Shown in pieces: positions 47,718 to 59,314 of a stretch of DNA of 59,314 nt. The notes beneath the pieces are model-generated. The model had not been told where the DNA came from. It saw nothing but the letters and a program-made list of their open reading frames with translations, and did no database searches. The stretch covers positions 1 through 59,314 of the forward strand of contig FJUW01000100.1 in NCBI GenBank assembly GCA_900074885.1, written 5' to 3'. This stretch comes from Rhynchosporium graminicola. Taxonomy: Eukaryota > Ascomycota > Leotiomycetes > Helotiales > Ploettnerulaceae. The translations under genes were made by a program, and so were the position numbers. The number at the start of each line of letters is the position of its first letter. Position 1 is the first letter of the stretch.

Positions 47718-49865
47718 TCTATAATAAGTAAGAATTCCGACTAGTTATCTTAATAGTAAGAGATAAAAGGTTATAATCTATATTAGAGATATTAGTTATA
47801 GATTTCTATTTAGTTATCTGTTTATAAGTAGTCTACTGCAGAAAGCTATCTTTTAGTATTAAGAATTATAATAACTATAGTCTAAAAACAGGAAACGAAT
47901 TAAGGCCCTCTATTAGAGGTAATTATTAATAGAGCTCTGAAATAGTAGTATATATAGTATAAGTAAAGCTTTATAAGGTCGCGCGTATTAGAGGTCTTTT
48001 AGTATAGAATACTAATTACTTATTTACTAAAATAGTCGATAAATACGAGAACGTTATCGTAGCTATATTTATCGCAGTTAAAGCTATAGTAGTCGATTAT
48101 AATATACTCCTATAGACGTAATAGTATAAGCAGAGGTTAGAGGAGGCCCGGTTTCTTATCGCGCGGTACTTAAATTCGTTAGTAAGTATAATAGTTATAG
48201 TAGTACTAGTTAATAGTTAAAGCGATTCCGTACTACTAGTATTATAATACTAGTAGTTATAAGGTCTTCTTTATACTTAGATAAGTAGTTTCTAATTAGT
48301 TGTATACTTCGCGTATAAGTAGCGTGCGAAAGTATAAAACGTTAGGTACGATTAGTCTTCTTTTATAAAGTAGAAGATCTTTTTCTATAGTTAGTTTTCT
48401 AGGAGTAGTAAAGAGAGCTTATTTCTATAGTACTTAGAGTAATAGTATAATACGATTAGTATTAAGTACTTACTATACTATAGAAAAGACTAGCGATAAG
48501 TCGGCGACTTCTAAGGCGTTAATAAGCTTAAAGTTATCTATAGAGTAAGAGCTATTCAAGAAGTTACTTATAAATAGTACTAGATCGATTTAGTCTTCGC
48601 GTAGTAGCTACTATAAACGCTAAGTTCTTTTAGCGTTATTCTAATCGTCTAATTTATCTATTCTGCGAGAGAGAGCGTTAGCGAGTAGATTATACTTCCT
48701 AAGTTAATAGGTAATTATAAAGTTATAATCTGCGAGTAGCTCGGCTTATCAGGCTTATTATACGTTTAGCTATTTAGAGGTTATAAAGTACTTAAGAGCT
48801 TTATAATTAGTAATAACGCGGATCTGATATAGTATACCTGCGAGCTCAGATCTCTAGTTACTAAAAGATCGTATAATTGCGAGTATTTCCTTATCGTAGA
48901 TAGCGTAATTAAGCTCGGCAGGTAGTATAATCTTAGAGAAGTAAGCTACTAGGAACTAGTCTTTATTATACTATTACAATAGCACACCTGCTATTACTCT
49001 ATCACTAGCGTCTATTTCGATTATATAAGGTAGATATTACTAATAGTAGTAGAGGAGTAGTACTAAAGTAAGAGCGTGCTTTAGTTAATTAAAAGCATCT
49101 TTATACTCCCTAGCGAACCGAAATAATATATTATTTTTAGTAAGTTATATAAGAGGTTTTATAATGATTCCGTAGTCCTTAATAAATCGTTAGTAGAAGT
49201 TGCAAAAGCCTAAGAACGATTATACGCCCTTAACTATAGTCGGGTAATTCTAAGATTATATAATATTAACTTTCTTAAGGTCTACCTCGATCCTAGAAGT
49301 AGAGATAATAAATCTAAGGTATTTAGTGCGAGTAATATTGAATTTATACTTCTTAAGGTTAGCTTATAATCTAGCGTCTTATAATCGTTATAGTACCTTA
49401 TATACGTATAATTAATACTATAATAAGTCGTTAAAGTAGATTAGAATATTATCTAGATATACTATATAGAAGTTATCTAAGTAGTCGAATAAGACGTTAT
49501 TTATATATCGCTAGTATGTCGCAGGGCCGTTAGTCAGACCGAAAGGGAGTACCTTATACTTATATACGCTATAATAGGTCCGGAAAGTCGTATACTCTTT
49601 AGAGGCTAGATCTATTCGAATTCGGTAGAATACCTAGCGAATATCTAGTTTAGTGAATATCTTAGCAGTAGAGATTCTAGCTAGCGTTTTATCGATCAAT
49701 AGTAGTAGATATTAATCCTTCCTCGTGAGGTTATTAAGTGCGCGAAAGTCGATATAGAATCTTAGACTTCTATTAGCTTTCTTAACGAAAAGAATAAGTA
49801 TAGCGTATAGTACTTAAGAAGGTTTAATAAAACCTTTAGCTAAGTTATTAGTAATATACGCCTTA

Positions 49866-50133
49866 TATGACGACAGCTCACCTGAATATCATATGAGAAG
49901 AAGGATAGATAACAGGGCCCAAGTTCATAGGTATCCCGGTAGAACTAGTATCCGACTCGGTATAGTATCAGACTAGTACTAGTATATATATATAAGGTGC
50001 CTTATACTCTATCTCTCTTCTTCTTCCTTCCTTATCTTTTTATTTCCTTCGTAGTAGACTATATAAGATCGCTCTTAGCCTCCTTACTTATTTATTCTTA
50101 CTTATATACTACTTTAAGTCTTATATTATTATA
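49866..50133 (+). repeat. 5' LTR of chromovirus B (268 bp)
   Basis: Same length as 57374-57641 and clearly homologous (shared core CTCACCTGAATAT...CCCGGTAGAACTAGTAT). Differences are almost all C/T or G/A transitions. A TA-repeat followed by AAGGTGCCTTAT near 50000-50015 may be the promoter TATA region. Confidence 0.9.
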
Positions 50134-53100
50134 TTAAATAAAAAGATTAAGATAGCTAGAGATAGCTTACTATAATATCTTACTACTAAGTTAGTTATTC
50201 GATAACTACTCGTATATAGCTAAGATACTAAAGATCTCTCGGATAACTATAAATTAAGGTTTAATTTAGCTTATTATAAATAATATAATAGAAGAGGTCT
50301 TCGCTAACGCTCTTTTAATAACTCCCTTAGTATAAAGGAATTATAGATAGATTTTGAAAAAAGTATAATAAATACCCCGGAACTTTAACCTCTATATATC
50401 GCTACTGAAATAGCCTTAATATACCCCTTTTTAAGCTACTATTATAGCTCTTAACTAATAAACTAGAGACCTTTCTAATTCTAGAGGAACTTAACGCGAT
50501 CCCTTCTACTTTACTTCCGAACCTAATCTATTATACCTTTCCTTACCCTAAACGTCTCTTACTCTAGAGAACGTTAATACCTTATTAAAGAAGTACTAAT
50601 TAAGAGGGAAAGGAAAATAAAAGTAAAATTTACTAAGAGTATAATCGCTAAGTACTCTTACTACTATAAGTGACTCGAACCTGATCTATTCCCTTTTATA
50701 ACGATTAGTAGACTAAGAGGAAAAGAATAACTCTTTAGAAGATACTATAGATAGACTAATCTCTATATAAGATAAGTTTCTTATAGGGGTCTCTCGCTTA
50801 TCTTCGACTCTCTTACTAGAATTAATACTATAATCTCCGCGTATAGCGGAGTTTAATAACTTAATAAACTCTATTCTAATATATAGTACTAAGAGAGAAG
50901 ATATTATTCTTAATAAACTATCTCCCTCTCCCGGCGCCGAATCAGTAGAGTTACGCCTTAGGAAGTCTTATCTTATTAAGAAGATTTTACCTTTAGATAA
51001 TAGATCGGACTTTACCTTCCTCTAATTAAGAGTATTAATACGAGACTAATTAGCTATAAACGCTAACTATTACCTTATAGACTTCTCCTAGCGCGTTCTC
51101 GTATAGGAGCTAGTTACTAGATTAGCTAAAGAGTATCTTACGCTTTAGTATCTCACTAATAAGTTTAAAACTAGCGATAAAATAATCTCCTTATTAAAGG
51201 AGAACTTTCTTACTAGTTTAGAGGAAGATAATTACTATAACGCTTTCTACTACTTAGAAATATAATAACCCGGCTATATACGCGAGACTTTCGCCGAGTT
51301 TCGTAATCGATTTTAAAGTACTATTATCTAAGGTAAAGTTAAAAAGAAAGAGTAGTTCTTTTATATATAAGATAAGATTATATTATCCTTATGCGCTTTA
51401 ACTCTTATTATTAAACTAATATAGAATAAGGATTACGCTTCTATAGTTAGATCCTTACTTTCTTTTAATACCGAGTATTACTATAACTCAGAATATACTT
51501 ATCCTAAGAAAACTACTACCTAAGTATAGTACTGTAAGCTTACTATTACTACTATAACTACTACTAGTTCTACCTCTTACTAGTCCTTAAGCTTAGCTCC
51601 TCGATAAACTACTCTTATACTATATATATATACTTCTACCCCGGTATAATCTAGTACTTTCTCTGCGCTAAAACGCCTTACTACCTCGACTAGAGAACTC
51701 TTTAGGTATTATAGTTATAGATAGCTCGGTTATATTAAGCTAGACTACTTTAACCCGCCTAAGGTTTAATTAATCAACGAATTTCCGGAAGAGGATTAAG
51801 TAACTAAAGAAGTAGTAGAAGATATACCCTCCGAATCTAGATTAATACTAGAAGGAAACAACGAGACCTAAGTAAAAACTCTTTCCTAGGTCTATATAAG
51901 TATAATCTCTCTAATCTTAACTTTAACTCCCTAATAGGAAGTAAGTAATTCATATACCTAACTATAGTTAGTATAAATAGGCTAGAAGTCTCTATAAGTA
52001 GCTTAATCGATACCGGAGCGAACGGTTATCTATTTATTAATCGTATTCTTACCGGATGACTATTAGGAGCCCTCAGTATTAAAATCGAGCTACTACTCTA
52101 TTCTATTCTAATACGTAGGTTCTAATAGTCTATTAGAACCTATATTACCTATTTTATACGTTTATACTTTTCTATTAATAGTAAGCGTATTTATAATTAC
52201 CTTTTTATTCTTCTCGATTTAGGATAATAAGATATAATTATTAGTATTAAATAGATATAACGATTTCAAGTTAAGCTAGATACGCTCTACTATAAGCTAC
52301 TATAGTCGGAACGCTATTTAGCTACCCTCTAATACGATAAGGAGATAATTATAATTTTATTGCTTCGTAAACTTAGTATTAATCGATCTTACTAAATCGA
52401 TACTAATACGCAGGACTTAGCTATAAACTAGCTAGACTAACGCTAATTATACTAAATAGTAGTAATATAGTATATTAATATATTATCTTTATTTTTTAAG
52501 TTATTTCCGCTTATTACTAAGGAATCCGAACCCCTTTCTGCTCCGAATTCATCGAGAAAGGTACTTACGCTAAAACTCTACTATAAGTACTCCTCTTAAC
52601 TTCTAAGGATCTAGAAACTAGTTCCGATTTATTAAATTAGTATTATAGCTTTTTATTTTAATATAAAACGTAAAGGTTCTGAATTATTCTTTATTAGTAT
52701 CTATAAGATAGATTACCTCTTATAAGACTATCTAAATAGTAATTCTCCTAAGGATCCTAATACCAAACGACTTATAGCCGAAAAGCTACCGGAATAGTAT
52801 TATACTTTTAAGGAAGCCTTTTCTAAGCGGGATTCTAATATTCTTCTGCTATATCGCTTATATAATTATAAAATTATTCTAGAAGAACTATTACTTAATA
52901 TATATTCGCTTTTATATTAGTAATCTATAAACGAATTATAAGTAACTAAAGAGTATCTTATAGAGAACCTAGATAAGGGATTTATCGAATCTAGCTAAAG
53001 TCCCTTTATATTACTTATACTATTCGTTAAGAAGGCCGATAGAGGATTACGCTTCTATATCGACTATTATAAGCTTAATATAATCACTCGAAAGGATTCC

Positions 53101-56100
53101 TACCTAATACCTAGGATCGATAAGCTCTTAACTTATATATTTAAAGTAGTAATCTTTACTAAACTAGATATCCGGGTAGTATTTAACTATATTCGTATAG
53201 ACCTCGAATCCGAAGAGTATATTACCTTCTGAACTTACTTTAGATCTTATAAATATAAAGTATTACTTTTCAGGCTCTATAATAGACTTAGTACGTACTA
53301 GTAATATATAAATAATATACTACTAGACTACTTAGATAATTTCTATATAGCTTACTTAGATAATATCCTTATATACTCGGAAATACTCTAGGAATATGAG
53401 GAATATATTAAATTAGTACTATAACGCTTAATAGATACTAGACTTTAAGTAGATATTAAGAAAAGCGAATTCTATATTACTCGGACTAAATACCTTAGAT
53501 ATATTATTATTATTAATAGAATCGAGCTAGATCCCGAGAAAGTAATACTATTAGTAAATTAGAAGTACCCCGAAATAGTAATAGCTATAAAATCTTTCTT
53601 AGGATTCTATAAGTTCTACTATTAATTTATTCGGAATTTTAGCTTTATCGCTAAACCTCTCTTAGTACTTACTCGGCCTATAGTACTATAGAATTTCACT
53701 AATAATTATAAGAAGTCTTTTAACGATTTATATTAATAGCTACTATTAGTATAGAAACTATACTATTTCGACTCTAAATTATAGATTAAACTAGAAACTA
53801 ATACTTCTAATAGTATAATAGCTAGAGTTATCTCCTAATTATATAAAGATAACTAGTAGTATCTAATTAGATTCTATTCTTATATTCTTAATAGATATAA
53901 ACTAAACTAGGAGATCTATAATAAAGAATTATATATTATTATTAAGTCTTTCCGGAAATAGAGACCGGAACTTATATCTCTATGACGCTATATTAGCGTA
54001 TATACGAACTATTGATCCTTAGAATACTTTATAACTATTAAGGTCTTAACTAATAAGTAAGCTAGATAGATAGAATTCCTTTCCGAATTTAACTTTTAAA
54101 TTATATATATACTTAGTAAAGATAATACTAAAGCTAATATCCTTAGCTATAGGAAATAAAATCTAAGGATATAGGAATAATAGAAACGGAATAATAGATC
54201 TTAGGTTTTATTACCTCTAGACTACTTAGACCTTAGGATTAACACGGAACTAGCTAAGTATTATATCGATTAAATTAGTTATATATACTTAATATTACTA
54301 AGGACTAATACGCTACCGGAACCTATATATAACTCTTTTAATTTAATCGAGAAACTATACTAATTTAACTAAGAATTATTCTCTAATAAATAGAATATAT
54401 TAAGAGATAGCTATACTATTAATAATAGTTTATTATTTTATAATAGTTATCTATACGTATAACGCTATACCTTACTATATACTCGTTTAATTAGCGAAGT
54501 CTATAATTAAGTTTCCTCCGCTTATCTGAATACTTATAAGACCGCTGAAATAATTTCTACTTATTACTACTAGAAAGGACTTATATCGGATATAAAATAG
54601 TATACTTATAATTACCGCTCCTATTAGTACTCTTATCTAAAGTAAACGAAATAGTAAGGATTCTTCTACTTATTACTAGTACTTAGCTACCTTATATAGC
54701 ACTTAGTTATAGATTTTAAGGACTTCCTGCTTAATAACTAAGGATTTAATAAGATATTAGTATTTATTAACTACTTAGGGAAGGACTCTATATCGATACT
54801 ATACTACTATAATATCGATACCCGCGGGATAGTAATATTATTTATCTAATAGATATATTGTTTCGGATATACTTCTAAGTTAATTATATCTAACTAAGGA
54901 GCTTAGTTAGTCTTATCCTTCTAGTAAGAGTTTTACTATATAATTAGAATTAAGATTAAGCTCTCTACCTCCTTCTACTAGTAAACTAATAGATAAATAG
55001 AGATTATAAATCAGTATATTAATTAATACTTTAGACTCTTTATTAATTACTACTAGAGTAACTAGAGCGAACTACTACTAATAATAGATTACGCTTAAGT
55101 AACTTTACCTTATAACTCTATCGGTATAGCGCTATATACCTTTAAATATAATATATTACTACGGAATAGCTAGGACTAGAAGTAACTTACTATATTAATA
55201 CTATAAGAGAAGCTTAATTATACTAATACTAAATCCTTAGCTAAACGTACTAAATCCGCTATTGAGGTTATAAAAGCTAATATATTAGCTACTTAGTATA
55301 AGATAAGCGCTATAACTAACCCGAAATAGTATAATATTGACTAAGAAGTTAGAGATAAGGTATTTCTCTTTATAAGGAACCTTAAGAATTACTAGCTAAG
55401 TAAGAAGCTATCTAGTCTCTAGGTAAGACTATACTAAGTCCTAGCTAAGATCAGATATTCCTATAAGCTAGATTTACCCTTAGGATCTTCTATTTACGAT
55501 ATATTCGCTTCCGAATTACTCTTTAAGGACTTAGATAACTTATTACTAAGCTAGGAGTTACTAAACTTACTCTCGGAGGTTATCGCTACTTAAGAAGAGT
55601 AGGAGTTATAAGATATACTTACTATATAGCTCTTAAGAAGTAATCTGAAGTATTAGGTTAGTTAGCTAAGCTATAACCCGGACCTGACTTAATATAACGC
55701 TTCTGATCTAATAAGTACTCTATATAAGCTTAGAGACTTCTATACTACTAACCTAAGTAAACTTAGACCTCCGCGTAAACTAGATTAATAGATTAAGGCT
55801 TAAGAAGACGGAATAAATAACTATAGTTACTTAGAGGATAATAAGCTATTATAGTTATTAGTATTAGAATTTATTACTAAGGATAATTCCCTAATTATAC
55901 TCTATAATAATACTATATCTAAAACTCTACTTCTTTAACTACTTTTACTTTATTAGCTTTCTCTCTTAAGTCCTCCGGAGCTTCTAGTAAATCTGGAATA
56001 TCTAGAACCGGAACTATTATATCTAACTCCTTACTTAAATCTACTAATATAGCTCTAGTAGTAAACTAAGTATAATAGCTAATCCTACGAGCTTTCTTCT

Positions 56101-57373
56101 TTAGAGAGAGTCCGGGAGTATCTAGATCTGATATTATCTCTAAACTAGAAAGTAAATTCCTTTTTCTTTTAGTATTAGATATTATAGCCTTAAATATAGT
56201 TTTCTTTATAAATTCCTATATAATACTATTTAATTCTTTCGTTTACTTTAACGCTATTTTAGCTATTAACTTAGACTCTACCGAATCGACTATTAGAAGA
56301 TCTAAATCTTATATCGCGTTAATATTATACTAGTATCTAAGAGTTTAAGATCGTAACTTATTATCTTAATAAACTCTAACTCTTTAAATACTTTCTCTAT
56401 AGAACGCTTTAAAGCTTAAGTCTTTACTAATTATATAGTAGTAATCTTTAACGTAATAATAGGAGTAATAGATTTCGCGAGACGATAGATCTAATTAATA
56501 GCCTTATAAGTAGCTATAATACTACCCCGATTTAGCTTCGCGTCTTTAGCTTCGCTACTAGGAAGTAAACTAGATAGAATAGTATACTCCGTATTAATAT
56601 AGTTAAGTAACTATAACGTATTAGTATATATAACTACGTTTAGGTTTAAGTAACTTATATACTTATAACTACTCTTTAATACTAAATAATACTTATAAAG
56701 CTTAGAGTTAAGCTTATTAAATAAGTATAGGAGTTCTAAAATAGGAGTATTATTATACTTTATCTTAAGGAAAGCGCGAATATATTATAGGTAATATATA
56801 TAATACGCTACTAAAAGAGTACTAGTAGGAACTAGTAAAGGTACTATAGGAGTTAGTATTATAGATCCGTGAAACTTTTATACTATACTTAAAACTATCT
56901 CTAAAACTAAGATAGGAAACTTACTTATATTAAAAGAAGAGTTAATTAGGTTAATTAATATATAAGATTATAGTAGACTACTATAGTAATTAGTAATAAT
57001 ACTTACTCTAGGAGCTATATCGTAGTCTAAGGAGAATAAACTTATAAGTTAAAGTAGTTATTACGATTAAAAAGGAAAAGCTCTAATATTAATAAACCCT
57101 TTCCTTTATATACTTTAAGCTCTACTTAAACTCGACTCTTATTATAAATAGATAAAGTAAATACCGCTTACTACCTAATTTAGAAGCTATAACTAATATA
57201 GTACTATTATAGCGACGTAACTAGTTAGAACTTAATAAAGAATTTACTACTACTAAAGAGCAGCTAGCGCCTATTGCGCGAATATCAACGAAAATAGTTA
57301 TAATAAAGACTAATTCTAGTATAAACTATAACCTTCCGAGCTTAGAGTTAAGCTCTTCTTAGGAGGGGGGTAA

Positions 57374-57641
57374 TATAACGATAGCTCACCTGAATATTAT
57401 ATAAGAAGAAGGATAGATAATAAGGCCTAAGTTTATAGGTATCCCGGTAGAACTAGTATCTGACCTAATATAGTATCGGACTAGTACTAGTATATATATA
57501 TAAGGTGCTTTATACTCTATCTCTCTTCTTCTTCCTTCCTTATCTTTTTATTTCCTTCGTAGTAGACTATATAAGATCGCTCTTAGCCTCCCTACTTGTT
57601 TATTCTTACTTGTATACCGCCTTAAGTCTTGTGTCGTTATA
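57374..57641 (+). repeat. 3' LTR of chromovirus B (268 bp)
   Basis: Starts directly after the polypurine tract plus TAA and ends TCGTTATA. The next five bases, CCTTA, repeat the target duplication at 49861-49865. At its right end it keeps more TpG (CTTGTTTATT, CTTGTATACC) than the 5' copy. Confidence 0.9.
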
Positions 57642-57646
57642 CCTTA

Positions 57647-57768
57647 ATAACTTCAAGTTCTTTAGCTGATATCTTATATAAGGGGGAGTATTTAAGGCTC
57701 TTCTCGGCCCTTTCCTTAAGCTTAATTCGGTAATCGTATAAGCGATAAGAAGGGAGAATATCGCTAGC
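57647..57768 (-). mobile_element. Chromovirus A, upstream piece of the reverse transcriptase
   Basis: Minus-strand reading gives ELEVIKA at the left edge, and it continues across the chromovirus B insertion into YITNNLAKGFIKP at 49860 and below. This is the segment that precedes the RT core in Gypsy elements. The piece ends at 57768 where an LTR in the opposite orientation starts, so chromovirus A is interrupted a second time or recombined there. Confidence 0.75.
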
Positions 57769-58003
57769 TGTAACGACTGGTCAGGTCTGGAGGTCTCTCC
57801 TTATTAGTAGAAATACTTACTGCTAAGCGAGATTATACGAGTAGAGTTTAGGGGCCCCTTTTCATATATATACTTCTATTCTCTCTCTACTTCTTTACTC
57901 CTTAGTTATAGATTCTTAAGTGATTCTTACTACTTTATATTTATAGTAATATAAGGTCTTATTACTCAGGTAGTTTTAAGACCTTTCTAGAGTAAGCGTT
58001 ATA
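57769..58003 (+). repeat. LTR of chromovirus C (235 bp)
   Basis: Exactly the length of the chromovirus A LTR and aligned with it along its whole length in inverse orientation. TG is retained at its 5' end, whereas its 3' end reads TA in place of the expected CA, a RIP-type change. Five bases before it read CTAGC, but the bases after it do not match, so it is unlikely to be a solo LTR with intact target duplication. Confidence 0.85.
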
Positions 58004-59314
58004 TTATCTATAACTCTTTTACTTATATCTAGGAAGATAGTAAATATCTACTTATATTATACCTCTATACCTAGAGCTACTAAACGCAGGAGATTACGCT
58101 ATATAGAGAAGGCCTATACTAAGTATAAACTTAAAGAATAGCACCTAAACTAAAGTAACCTAAGTCTGATAAATCGACTACTAGTTCTCCGACTCCCTCT
58201 ATTTCCTATTCTTTAGCGACTTGTAATACTCGCCGTAACTTACTTCTCTTTATAGTAGAGAGTACTCGCGACAACGCCTCGTCCGAGTTAAGCTCTCTAA
58301 CTCTTACTATAATTAACGAACTTACTAAGTCGCTAAACCTCCCCGATAATACTCTTATATTAATAGTAACTATAAGTAACTTATAGGAAGACCGCGCTTA
58401 CTAGCTATAAGAGGTAGAAAAGAAGCTCGCAGAGGAGAGATAATTAAACGCTGACTTATCTATAGAATTACGCTAGTTATAGGACGAGTTCCTAGAACTA
58501 CGCTAGTTAACTGCCTAGCGCTCTACTAAGTCTATATCGTTTAATAACATTTAATCGCGTATAATATTACTATTATTAATTAAAGAAGATAATACTACTC
58601 TTACGCCTAATAATCGTCGTCGAGAATAATCTACTAGAGGAATATCGTTAATATTATACGCTATACGTATAGAGAAGATACCGAACCTTCTAAATAAGCT
58701 CTCTAATAGAATCGATTACTCTTTAAAACTCTAGGAAGTGCAGATACGTAACGCCCTCCGGCGCTACTCCAGCTACTTTATCGATAAAGATCACTATAAA
58801 GATTAGTTACTTAACTAAACAGAAGGAATAGCTAGAACTTACCTAGAACTCTCGTTCTTAGAACTAGAATATAATAAAGAAGGCAATATAATCGATTCAC
58901 TCGATATAATTACTTAACTCGTCTCCTTCTTATCTAATCTAAACGACTAATAAACTATAAGAGCTAGCTACTCCGCGCTAAAGATAGATTATAAGTAGAC
59001 CTTCTAGATGTTCTACTACGAGTTTCGTAAGCTAGCTCGTAAAGCTAGAGTAAATAATTAATCGACTCTGAAAATAGACTTATAAGAGAAGCTACCTGTA
59101 TAGCTATAGAAATAGCTCTTCTAATAGTACTGAACGTCAAGGATACTAGAAGAATACGTTAAGGCTATATAATCTAAAGACTAAGGTTAATTTATTAAAA
59201 AGACTTACTATTCCGAGTCTTCGGCTAAGGCTAGCGCGACTCGGGAACGCCCTATAAATACCTCCTCTTAGCGCTATAGTACTAACTCCTCTTCTTATCC
59301 GCAAATTAGTCTTC
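57769..59314 (+). mobile_element. Chromovirus C, 5' LTR and gag (partial, runs off window)
   Basis: A 235-bp LTR (57769-58003; TGTAACGACTGG at the left end, AGCGTTATA at the right) is the plus-strand form of the chromovirus A LTR. It is followed by degraded sequence that reads in the plus sense like gag: helical Glu/Leu-rich stretches near 58400-58520 and an FYYEFRKLARKA-like block near 59010-59060. It is RIP-mutated throughout and leaves the window. No target duplication could be confirmed, because the right end is outside. Confidence 0.75.

Larger units (their letters stand above)
45623..49865 (-). mobile_element. Chromovirus A, 3' part (interrupted, RIP-degraded)
   Basis: Minus-strand Gypsy element. 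Its 3' LTR is 45623-45857 and a polypurine tract (GGAGGGGGGGG on minus) adjoins it. Reading upwards in coordinate, the minus strand gives a chromodomain near 46050-46160 (DILTCYKQRSSFLYRVS), a post-integrase block, FTSTRPSKKLDFL, near 46320-46380, the RT box YLDN (from YLDD) near 49440-49465 and the RT start block FVKKANRSLRFYIDF near 49749-49797. The element is cut at 49865 by chromovirus B. Its RT upstream part resumes at 57647 (ELEVIKAYITNNLAKGFIKP across the junction) and can be followed to about 57768. Gag and the 5' LTR are not in the window. It contains an apparent internal duplication beside an N (see separate entry). Confidence 0.85.
49866..57641 (+). mobile_element. Chromovirus B, full-length, nested in chromovirus A
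   Basis: Complete 7776-bp Gypsy element with 268-bp LTRs (49866-50133, 57374-57641) and the 5-bp target duplication CCTTA on both sides (49861-49865, 57642-57646). Plus-strand order is: gag (about 50150-51880) ending in a zinc knuckle near 51707-51750, whose cysteines now read tyrosine (YYSYR.LGYIKLDY); protease with intact DTGA near 51998-52015; reverse transcriptase FVKKADRGLRFYIDYYKLN near 53030-53090; YLDN from YLDD near 53347-53382; RNase H (LETNTSN, from LETDASD-type) near 53795; integrase region; chromodomain near 55590-55740 (DIL...LKY.VS.LSYNPDL, with TGG codons now TAG). About 1.6 kb of plus-sense degraded coding sequence follows before the AGGAGGGGGG polypurine tract at 57361-57370. 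No frame is open, so the element is inactive. Confidence 0.93.

Overview
The window looks like nuclear DNA of a filamentous ascomycete (Pezizomycotina; a leotiomycete is my guess, at low confidence). The evidence is short GT-AG introns of about 47-180 nt with branch points such as GCTAAT, fungus-specific gene families (NACHT-type NLR, Hda2/3-domain chromatin protein, POT1/Cdc13-type telomere protein), and repeats mutated by repeat-induced point mutation (RIP). Both ends are transposon blocks almost devoid of CpA/TpG and rich in TpA. Between them lies a gene island from about 7.1 to 45.3 kb. Gene structures were built by hand from splice signals and reading frame.

Layout. 1-7.1 kb: a full-length RIP-mutated Gypsy chromovirus (238-7123, minus strand, 216-bp LTRs, target duplication ATAAT) sitting in the loop of a 16-bp palindrome. 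7.6-9.7 kb: a broken NLR pseudogene. 10.6-17.2 kb, all minus: eIF4E class II (4EHP-like), a Delta12-type fatty acid desaturase, a flavin monooxygenase-like protein. 17.4-18.8 kb: intergenic DNA holding a degenerate ~43-bp tandem array. 18.8-32.5 kb, all plus: a very large POT1/Cdc13-type telomere-binding protein with SUMO-interacting motifs, a Gre2/DFR-like NAD(P) reductase, and a 1680-residue chromodomain + AT-hook + Hda2/3 + coiled-coil protein resembling a heterochromatin histone-deacetylase scaffold. 34.3-40.9 kb, all minus: ribosomal protein L4 with a hairpin-forming intron, then two long disordered proteins of unknown function. 40.9-45.3 kb: a gene-poor stretch with microsatellites and a 40-bp tandem duplication.

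45.3-59.3 kb: nested transposons. The oldest visible layer is the C-terminal end of a Tc1/mariner transposase. It is interrupted by a minus-strand chromovirus (235-bp LTR). A complete 7776-bp chromovirus (49866-57641, 268-bp LTRs, target duplication CCTTA) is inserted in that element's reverse transcriptase. A third element, opposite in orientation but with the same 235-bp LTR, starts at 57769 and leaves the window. A perfect 1046-bp duplication next to the single N at 46669 is probably an assembly artefact.

Themes. All three retroelements whose 3' part can be read carry a C-terminal chromodomain, and all three have the reverse transcriptase YLDD motif changed to YLDN by a RIP-type transition. 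The island between them encodes a host chromodomain/AT-hook/HDAC-scaffold protein and a telomere-binding protein, both chromatin-end or heterochromatin factors. I found no gene cluster acting as one pathway and no obviously unprecedented system. The leads most worth following are the chromodomain/AT-hook/Hda2-3 protein, the SIM-rich telomere protein, the RPL4 intron hairpin, the strand-polarised LTR mutations and the ~43-bp array.
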